64,000 nt of DNA, taken from assembly GCA_963853835.1 (NCBI GenBank), contig OY970829.1:6244446-6308445 (forward strand), given 5' to 3'. The notes below the pieces were generated by a model, which did not search any database, was not told the origin of the DNA, and was given only the letters and a program-made list of their open reading frames with translations. Below are positions 56,501-64,000 of this stretch, piece after piece. Source of the stretch: Calendula officinalis. Its lineage: Eukaryota > Streptophyta > Magnoliopsida > Asterales > Asteraceae. The position numbers and the translations under genes were made by a program. The stretch's first letter is position 1, and each line of letters opens with the position of its first letter.

Positions 56501-58598
56501 TGTATTATGAATGGTTCCTAATTTTAAAACTTTTAACATCATTGATCCCTAAGCTTGAAATTTGTAACATCAAAAGTCCGTAATTTTGAAGCTAGTAACG
56601 TCAACGGTCCCTAAAAGCATGACCTTTTTAACTTTAGGACCGTAGTTGTTACAAGTTTCAAAATAAGGGACTGTTCTTGCAATAAAGAAAAGTCGAGGGA
56701 CGAAAACCAAAATTTCATACAAACCACATAACGAGATAGTACATACTACATAATGAGATTACACAATTAACTACCTTCTTGGAACTTTTTTGTAGGTTGA
56801 GGAATTGTTTTCATTGAGGATTTCTTATCTGTTGTGATATCTTGCTTATTTAATTCTTTATTTTTCCTAATAATAAGGAAAACTATTAGTACTAGCATCA
56901 CAGCTGCAAGTGCTGTAACTACAATGCCAACACCAGCAAACAATGACAGATGGTAGGGATGGTGTCTAATATCAGGTGCGGTCAACGAGAGTTGACTTGG
57001 GCTAGCAGCAATAAATGGGCTTGGAGATGACTCAGGTGAAAATGTAGGCGTTGAAGAACCTGTAAAAAATAGAAATAAAAAAGCAAAAATTTCTCATTAT
57101 TAAATAATAATAATATTTTTTTCCTAAAAATAGCCTTACCTGTAGAGTTACTAAGCCTTTGAACACCAAAAAAACAGTCAGCAATCTCAACAGCCGCCAC
57201 CTCATCAACTTGACTAGCAAGAGCTACAAATGTTGCATCTCTACAAGTGCTCAATGTATTATTATCACCAGCTCCAACTAAATTCCTTAAAAACAAAATT
57301 CCAGAATTCAAACACTTTCTACAACGACCTTCGCCTAATGGTGCTCTACAATTTAAAGTCACATTAGAAAATTTTGGAAATTGCACCATCTGATTAACAG
57401 TAGTTATCCCAAGACACTCATAATTAACAGGAATTTTCGTCCCAAATCCACAGAAAACTGTTGCATTTTTTGTCATCCCGTATAGTTGTAAAGTTTCAGA
57501 AATAGTTTCCAGACAAATTGGGGATAATTCTTGAGAAACTCCTAGGTTGTTGGTTGTGTTTGCATAACGGGCAATAGATACACCTATAAGAGCGTTTATG
57601 TAACGACAGCAACTTGCTCTAGATTCTGTGTCAGAACAAATGGTGGCTGCACGTGTAATGTTGGAGCCAGTTATGTTTAATGGGCAACCTGTTTAAATTT
57701 AGGAAAAATGGTGAAAATTAGTTATGAAACATAGTTTTAATCCTTCATGAAGCACATAAAGAAAAGTGTTATATCAAATTTCTGAGCTCAGTACATACAT
57801 AATAGTGTTATTCCATGAAATGACGTGGAATTCAAATACTTGTATTAAATGCTTATTTATTCATAGTACTAAAAAGGGAATAGTTGATGTAAGCTCTGGG
57901 TTTAGGTACTAATAAAAGCAAAGAGAAACAGCATTCTGTTCAAATTACTCTAAACCACCTACTACAATACATATACATTGAATGCTAAGGGAAGCAGGAA
58001 ACCCCACACATTGTCAACTTGAATCAATCTTATGATCCAGAAATAATTCACGAGTTCAACATTTCAATTGGTATCCTAACCGCAACATAACTTGTACAGT
58101 ACAACTGGCTGATTCATTCCATCACTTTCATCAACACAAAACTTGCTCAGCAGATTTCCAGATTCGATCAGGATGACCAACTCAAAACCCTAAACAAACC
58201 GCCACAAAGTGTTTGTTGTACATGACTTTTTTTTTTACCTTTTTTTCCGAACGGTTAGGGATTACTAATTTGCGCATTGAATCCTAATACTAAAACTACA
58301 CATTCTAACAATTAATCACGAACATTCAGCATTTCGAACAAATTACAGTTCAAAACTTCAAATGATCTGAAGCACAAATACGAACTAAAAACATTATCAA
58401 CAGTTTCTGAAACTGTTCAAAATCAATCAAATTAGAACCAGAAATCGAATCATATTCTCGGTAACAAGGACTAAAACTAGTTAACAAGTGTAGAGGTTCG
58501 TGTAAGGGTTCACCTGAAGCTGCCATTGCAGGAGTGAGCTGCATTTCTACAAGCAATAGCAGAGACAGTAAAAGTAGCATCCAGCTGTATTCCGCCAT
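53574..58598 (-). CDS. SPARK-domain receptor-like protein kinase, 9 exons, 659 aa
   Basis: Plasma-membrane Ser/Thr kinase of the At1g49730-like group. Exons: 58514-58598, 57140-57688, 56775-57059, 55871-56132, 55287-55339, 55148-55215, 54951-55040, 54695-54779, 53574-54076; sum 1980 nt, all GT-AG. Signal peptide 1-27 (WMLLLLSLLLLVEMQLTPAM). Cys-rich SPARK ectodomain about 30-205 (CPLNITGSNITRAATICSD, SRASCCRYINALIGVSIARY, CRKCLNSG). Pro/Ser-rich stalk, TM about 249-274 (LFAGVGIVVTALAAVMLVLI). Kinase about 327-600: GQGGFGTVYK (332-341), K353 in AVKRM, HRDIKSSN with D449 (an RD kinase), DFG D467-G469, GYMDPEY activation-loop end. Length fits the family (about 660). Relatives in legumes act in symbiont entry, but this is not evidence for the same job here. 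Intact; ligand unknown. Confidence 0.95.
54130..54365. repeat. Foldback repeat in the last kinase intron
   Basis: AATGGTCCGTTTGGTAATTA near 54178 and its inverse TAATTACCAAAACGGACCAT near 54342 form arms of a small foldback element between exons 8 and 9 of the kinase. Confidence 0.55.
55395..55808. mobile_element. Foldback MITE in kinase intron 4
   Basis: Left GGTTAATTATGTTTTCATCC and inverse right GGTTAATTATTGGCAATAGT share ends and the following 'TTTTATCCTGAACTTTGGTT'-like sequence. Internal copies of 'CAAGTCAAC' and 'GGGTTAAATACC'. Target duplication unclear. Confidence 0.55.
56190..56750. mobile_element. Foldback MITE with internal tandem words in kinase intron 3
   Basis: The arms (ATGTGGTTTGTATGGAATTT at 56203 and the inverse of AATTTCATACAAACCACATA at 56712) enclose about ten imperfect copies of 'GGGACTGTTGATGTTACAAG'-like units, direct on the left half and inverted on the right. 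It resembles the 'TGGTCCTTTA' element at 2040-2492 in design, but not in sequence. Confidence 0.65.
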
Positions 58599-58742
58599 TG
58601 TTGTGAAGAACGGATGAGATGCAGAATAGGCGTAAGTTAGTAAAGTCCGCTTACGTGACAGATGCGTGTGAGAGCAGCGAGGTATGCTTTGACCGTTTTC
58701 GCCCCAACTTTTTTTATGCTCAAGGAAGAAGACAGTCGTAAT

Positions 58743-59288
58743 AATAAGGGGGCGGCAATTCAGGTCGGATTCGGGTTGGCGGGTTCGGGTTCACGGGTTG
58801 GCGGGTCGTTCAACCCGAAACCGACCTGTTTATATAAACGGGTCAGATATCTCAATCCTAACCTATTTAACTTCAACCCAAACCTAACTCATATAACTCA
58901 TTTAATAAAACAGGTTAAACAGGTTATTAGGTCAAACAAGTTAAACGGGTCAAAATGTTGTTATTATTACATAAATTCATAACAAAATACTAAACACCAA
59001 ATTCCTAAATAACATTTTTAATTTTTATCTAACTATTAATTACGTTTTAACTAGTAAACAATAAATTAAGTGTAAATATATATTTTTATAAATATATTTT
59101 AATAATTAAACGGGTTGGCGGGTCGACCCATTTAAATTATCATTGACCCGAACCTAACCTGTTTAATAAACGGGTCAACTGACTCAACCCGAGACTGACC
59201 CAATTATTTTTTACCTCGACCCAAACCTGTTTATTTTCGTGTCGGTTTCAGGTCGGGTTTCGTGTCGGGTCAGAAATTGCCACCCCTA
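58743..59288. mobile_element. hAT-like MITE upstream of the receptor kinase
   Basis: Left TAAGGGGGCGGCAATTC and inverse right TAGGGGTGGCAATTTC; GTCGTA lies beside both ends. The interior is dense in GGGTTGGCGGGTC/GACCCG words. It starts 145 bp upstream of the kinase ATG. Confidence 0.65.
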
Positions 59289-60200
59289 GTCGTATATGTT
59301 TGTTTGTTACACAATTCGAGAATTTTTGCTATTTTTACTATTTTACCCCCTCACCGCATTGATTCTCTCTTTTTATTATTCCTTTTCTAAATTGTACTTT
59401 CACTATTTCTTTAAGAAGGAATATTATTTGTTTTTTCTAACAAAGATTTTTTAACGGTTGGTTGTTTATTTCTTCTTTAATTTAGCCATATTAACATCAT
59501 ATTATTATTTTTTAATGAAAATATGTTATAACGTATAAAAGAAAATAAAAGGAATAAAAAAGAAAATCATTTTAATATTATTAAAAAAGTTAAAACTTGA
59601 AAAAATTATTTTTTATATAAAATAAACTCTACCTCCGATCATACGTTCTCATTTGCTTCCCCTCTTCTCCCTCCCCTTCTTTTCGTCTCTTCTTTTCTTC
59701 TGTATACCGAAGAAACTCACCGACGAACCCAACCAACAAGGTCGTGTCACCAACATCGGTTGGTTGACTAGATTGACCAACAACCAAAAAGCACCATTAG
59801 AATGAGCCTAACCCACTAGTTTATGATGAATATATAAATATATATTTATTGATAAATAATAAAAATAATATCTAAGTTATATATACTTTGAGACGTGAAA
59901 TGAAGATTATTATGTTAAAATTGAAATGAAAGTTAATAGAATTAATTTCTCATTGGATTCGAGTTATCAAACATTCAAACGCAAGAGATTATGCATTTAT
60001 TAATCAAAAGGGGCTATTCGTGCATTTATCAATCTCAATTATTAAGGGACTACAATATAAAATAGAAAGAAAAGGATACTAAAAAACTGGAGCTGCAAGA
60101 TTCAAACCAATGTCCTCCCAGAAGGAGGCACAACACCTTAACCAGAAGTGGCAAAATTTCGGGATACATTTATGAAATAAAGTCAGTCACCATTTATATA
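59289..60200. other. Intergenic
   Basis: AT-rich, no gene. About 60085-60170 (minus strand) has a tRNA-like A-box/B-box pair (TCTGGTTAAGG; GGTTTGAATCT), probably a SINE relic. Confidence 0.4.
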
Positions 60201-60512
60201 CTTCCTCCGATTCAAAATAAGTGATACACTTTCCATATTTAGGTGATTCAAAATAAGTGATACACTTTGAAAATTTACCTTATTTGGTAAGAAATAGTGG
60301 GCCCCACACCCACTAACTACCTACTTTAATAAAGTAAAATGACACATTTACCTTACTTTTACTTTTAAACATCATTAACCTTACTTTATTCAAAAATTGT
60401 GGGACCCATTCCACATTAACCATCCAATTAATCTAATTAAACCCTCATTATAATCTTTTGCCTCAAAAACCGTGAAACCCAAAGTGTATCACTTATTTTG
60501 AATCGGAGGAAG
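60201..60512. mobile_element. Stowaway-like MITE, family GATTCAAAATAAGTG
   Basis: Near-perfect inverted ends (CTTCCTCCGATTCAAAATAA), TA flanks, 312 bp. Close relative of 20231-20538. Confidence 0.88.
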
Positions 60513-61640
60513 TATAAAGAAGATAATTTTCAGAAAAAGACAAGATGTAAATATTGAGACAAGATGCTAATGTTCGTCAGTAACATTGGATAAATGTTAA
60601 AGGTTACGATTAATATGTGGATTAATAAGACTCTGGATGAGCATGAATTGGTGGTATTGAATTTTTTCGAGTCCCAAAAAATGGTACCGAGCACTGTAGG
60701 TCAGTACAGGTTTGGTACGGACCGTTTCAGTTCCAGTGTTTGCATGGATTGTTTTTCATGGTACCCGTCTCGTATGAACTGAGGTATGAATTCATTTTAG
60801 TACCAAAATCAAGTACCGAGTTAGATACCGGTTCCAAACCGTACCAATTCGGTTATGATATTCGGTCATAGTTGCTTATCCCTAAATAAGACAACGATAT
60901 GTGTTAATTGTTTTTTCAAATACTCTTTACATTTTGATATATGTCACAATCGCGTGAGTAGTCATAAAACAAATAAATAAATTTAATAACATTTATAAAA
61001 TATAAGTAGTTAATCTTCTTTGTACTTTCATACCTTCTAAACTTAGTAAAAATAAAAAAAAGTTGTACATTCTGAAAAAATTGAGGTGACCAGTTAAATC
61101 TGTAAGGTCTCTTCTAACAGTGACGCGTCACTAAATGCATCAGTAGTGCTAAATCACCATCATCCTTATTGACGGGTTACTAACACGGTCGTATCAACAG
61201 CAACTCATCACTAACTCATCACTAAACATCCTCTCAACATCATCATTTTTAATTTAAAAAAAAACTACATTAGTAAAAGAATATTACAATAATTTGAGAA
61301 CCCTACTCTCCAACACCCCTACTCTCCAACTCAATCTTAGATTTTAATCAAAAATATTATCAATGACCCAACTACTAACTATCACTTAAAAACTTTTGCA
61401 AAGGCAAATGAGAAGTTTTTTGTGGGACAGAGAGAGTATTAACTATAGTGAGTGATTTTCCTACCACAACTTTTAATTCATCTACCACAACTGTTGCTTA
61501 ACATACTTGTACAGTTAGCTGTAAAACTTGTACGTTGTGGTATAGGAAGTAAAAGTTGTGGTACAGAAATGAATTCCCATTAATTATAGTTCTTTATATT
61601 TTTATACCTTTTAATGTATACTTTTTAACAAAAATTACTA
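60513..61640. other. Intergenic with truncated MITE and dispersed repeat
   Basis: 60660-60850 is rich in GGTACGG/CGTACC-like words. 61310-61438 is the right half of a CTCCGTCCCAC-family MITE, ending GTGGGACAGAGAGAG. 61446-61575 is the second copy of the repeat at 3123-3250. No gene supported. Confidence 0.5.
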
Positions 61641-61649
61641 CAATCTCAT

Positions 61650-62540
61650 GTATGTAGTAACTCGTCTAGTTAATTCCCCGGTGTTTGGAATAATATTGTT
61701 AAGGTACGTAATTCTCTTGACAAAATCAACGTCCAAATTACATGTTGGTTCCAGAAATTGTATGTTAGTAATAATCATGTCAGAGTTTGTGTTGATTCAC
61801 GAATCTCTCGAACGGTCAGAGGGACGTCTACCGCTCTATGGATCCTGCAATCAACGAGATAAACCTAAGTCAGATGCTCCCCGGGAGGTTTCCCGTGAGA
61901 ACACTCCGACGATCAAGTTAGTAATCGGTATATATGTGTATAAGTATGACGTGAGGTCGTGATCGGTACGTACAGTATTGATTGTTAGCAATAAATGAGA
62001 TAAGCAATAAATGTACCGGAAGGTGATGATCCACATTGAGCACCAGAGGGTCCTATTTATAGCTGGTCGTCTTTAGGCGGGAAAGGGAGGCAACCTACTT
62101 CGGACCGGTCGCACTCGGGTTCTGCGGATATTAGGTCGTCGCAAGACGCTTTGGACCAGAGGGTAAAACCTTACCCTTGCGTCGGAGCCGCCCTAGGGAC
62201 TTGGTCGCATTTAATGCGACTGTACTAGAGAGGCATCCTTTACCGTAATTTCCGTATGTCGGTTGGATCGCGATTCTTGGGATCATCAATATTCCTGCGT
62301 CCGTGTAACCCTTCCGTTCAGGAAGGTTCCACTCAATCCTTTCGTTCTCGAAGGATCCGTTCGTTTGTTTGATCAGGAAGGTATATGCGGTATACCTCAT
62401 TAAGTCCCCTAAGTTCAAAGAGGATTACTTCGAAGGATCGTTATTTGAACTTGTTTTTCGTTTATTGGGCACCCGTCGCTTCAAGAAAATGAGCGTTACC
62501 CTTCTTCTGACAGTTGGTTTTTTAACCGTTGGCCTATCAA
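61650..62540 (-). mobile_element. LTR-like sequence of a retrotransposon, minus orientation
   Basis: On the minus strand a TATAAATA box (62054-62061) is followed by a leader with GGGAAACCTCCCGGGGAGC and ATTGCAGGATCC. The sequence upstream (62100-62540) is GC-balanced, unlike the local AT-rich DNA. This looks like a U3-R-U5 arrangement. The LTR ends and a second LTR are not visible in the window. Confidence 0.5.
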
Positions 62541-62687
62541 GGGTGACCGCCTCTTTATTTCCTTCCTCCTATATATTCCTTATGCTGATTCTAGTTCTTC
62601 ACACATTTTCCTTAGACGCTTTTGATTTCTTACACAATCTTCGTCCTTTGATTCCACAAATCCTTTCTTCAACTCCCCAGAATTATT

Positions 62688-64000
62688 ATGAGGAAAGACA
62701 AAACCCTTAAAGAAAACCCTGAGAAATCAATCCCGAGGACGGCCGCCAATACTCATACTAAACTTACTCCTCCAGATCTGAATGTGATTTATGACGATTA
62801 TCACATTGATCGCTGTTATCGTCTTCTACTTCCTGGTCCAACCGACACCATTCGTTCCGCTCAAGTCGGGTTCGAGCCGGTGTATCTCCAATTCCTTCTG
62901 GGCGGACTAAGGTTTCCTATCGATGTTTTCATTCTCGCCTTGCTCAAAGATCTTGGTCTTCATCTGGCCCAACTTGCTCCCAATTCCTTCAGAAAGATCA
63001 TCGGGTTCATTATATCTAGCCGTGCTCTTGGCATTCCCCTTTCTACCAAACTGTTTCGTAACTTGTATGTTGTCACCGGCCGAGGTGATTGGGCGGTGTT
63101 TACTCATCGACCTGGTAGGAGCGAGAGGATCTCTGGTTTGAAGGACTCCATTCGGGATTGGAAGTATGAGTTCTTCTACGTCGATCGTCTGGCATTTAAT
63201 GATGTTACCCTTTCTTGGGGGCCTATTACCGGAAGATCTTCTGAGGCCGCCCCGGAGTTAACTGCTTCCGAAAATCAACAAATCGAAAGTCTGCTGGGGT
63301 TAGACATGGAATGGGAAGACCCAGACGAGTACTTCATTGGGATGGCTGATTTGAGTCCCCACTTCTTCGTTCGTGGGGTCCGCCCAATCTGGCAAGTAAA
63401 TGGGAAAGATGTCACCTTGTTACAACGTTTGAAGATGCCGAAACCCCCGAGAGAATCTATAACAGTCACCGAAGGGCCTATCACTCCTTTCCTTCCCCCC
63501 ACTGAAGCTATTCTCAGCTCCGAAGGCACCCCGGAAGCTTTAGGGCCGGAAGGTGAAATTGCTTCAGATGTTTCTTCGCCCCTTATCGGGTCGCCAGGGT
63601 TCAGGACGGAAGATACCATGATTGCTGATTTGCAATCTGAGCTTCAGAAACCCGTCAAGGTTCGTTCTGTTCGAACCTTATCAAAGAGGCCACGGGAGAC
63701 ATCGACTTCATCATCTCTTAAACGGCCAAGGAAGGAAGGTATAATTTGCCGCATATGTGTATTTTCTTTTCGTATACTTGTTTGTTTGTTTTTTTTTTTT
63801 TTTTTTTTTACAAATTACTTTATTACTTGTTAGGAGAAAAACCGAAATCACCCCGCTCGTCTGTCGAAACGCCTGCAATCATTTCTTTTACTCCTGCAAC
63901 TTTAGTTATTCCTACCACTGCTGCTTTAAGTGCTGCTCCCGTTTTGTCAGTTGTCGAACCTACCAAACCGGAAGCTGTGCCGCTCCCCCCGAGGGCCTCT
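62688..64000 (+). CDS. 'Transposase (putative) gypsy type' ORF of a plant retroelement, partial
   Basis: Exon 62688-63738, intron 63739-63833 (GTATAA donor, TTGTTAG acceptor, with a long T-run), second exon from 63834 open to the window end. The N-terminal part (residues about 50-230: LGLHLAQLAPNSFRKIIGFI, RGDWAVFTHRPGR, WKYEFFYVDRLAF) matches in style the plant family labelled putative gypsy-type transposase (PF04195). A Pro/Ser/Thr-rich linker with KRPRETS.. basic patches follows. TATATATT at 62570 is a plausible TATA box. Base composition is more GC-rich than its surroundings. Probably an accessory ORF of a Ty3/gypsy element, not a host gene. Confidence 0.7.

Overview
The window is nuclear DNA of a flowering plant: AT-rich, with intron-containing genes that have GT-AG (and a few GC-AG) junctions, chloroplast-targeted proteins, and dense MITEs, Helitrons, LTR-element pieces, a LINE and a SINE. 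The gene set fits a eudicot; the repeat style suggests an asterid such as a composite, but that is an impression and not proven. All exon models come from reading splice sites and conserved protein motifs by eye. Most close exactly in frame.

Genes, left to right: a secreted malectin-like/LRR protein (464-4514, minus, 7 exons); ferredoxin-nitrite reductase (5585-8237, minus) with a nitrate-response element just upstream and a one-base frameshift; a PIF/Harbinger element with its transposase (8901-10784); N-glycan core alpha-1,3-fucosyltransferase (12762-15895, minus, 7 exons); a DUF1685 protein (25437-26043, minus); an AREB/ABF-type bZIP with a stop codon inside its basic region (39036-40810, plus); an m3-like plastid thioredoxin lacking the cis-proline segment (48482-49676, plus); an NYN/OST-HTH putative RNA-binding nuclease (51424-52764, plus); a SPARK-domain receptor-like kinase (53574-58598, minus, 9 exons); and the start of a retroelement-type ORF (62688 to the window end).

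Between them lies repeat-rich space. The best part is 29-48 kb. It holds two Helitrons of one family in opposite orientation (29316-32210 and 44170-47951), a third Helitron of another family (41391-43701) that carries three 653-bp tandem copies of a captured phosphofructokinase exon, and a decayed helicase-bearing Helitron (33631 to about 34879) bracketed by a 150-bp direct repeat. The 44170-47951 element carries broken exons of a GH95 alpha-fucosidase. Many MITEs have exact target-site duplications, and several sit inside introns of the genes above.

The genes do not form an operon or an obvious pathway cluster. The recurring theme is single small lesions in otherwise well-preserved genes (nitrite reductase, bZIP, thioredoxin). 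These could be real allelic damage or assembly errors, and reads would settle which.
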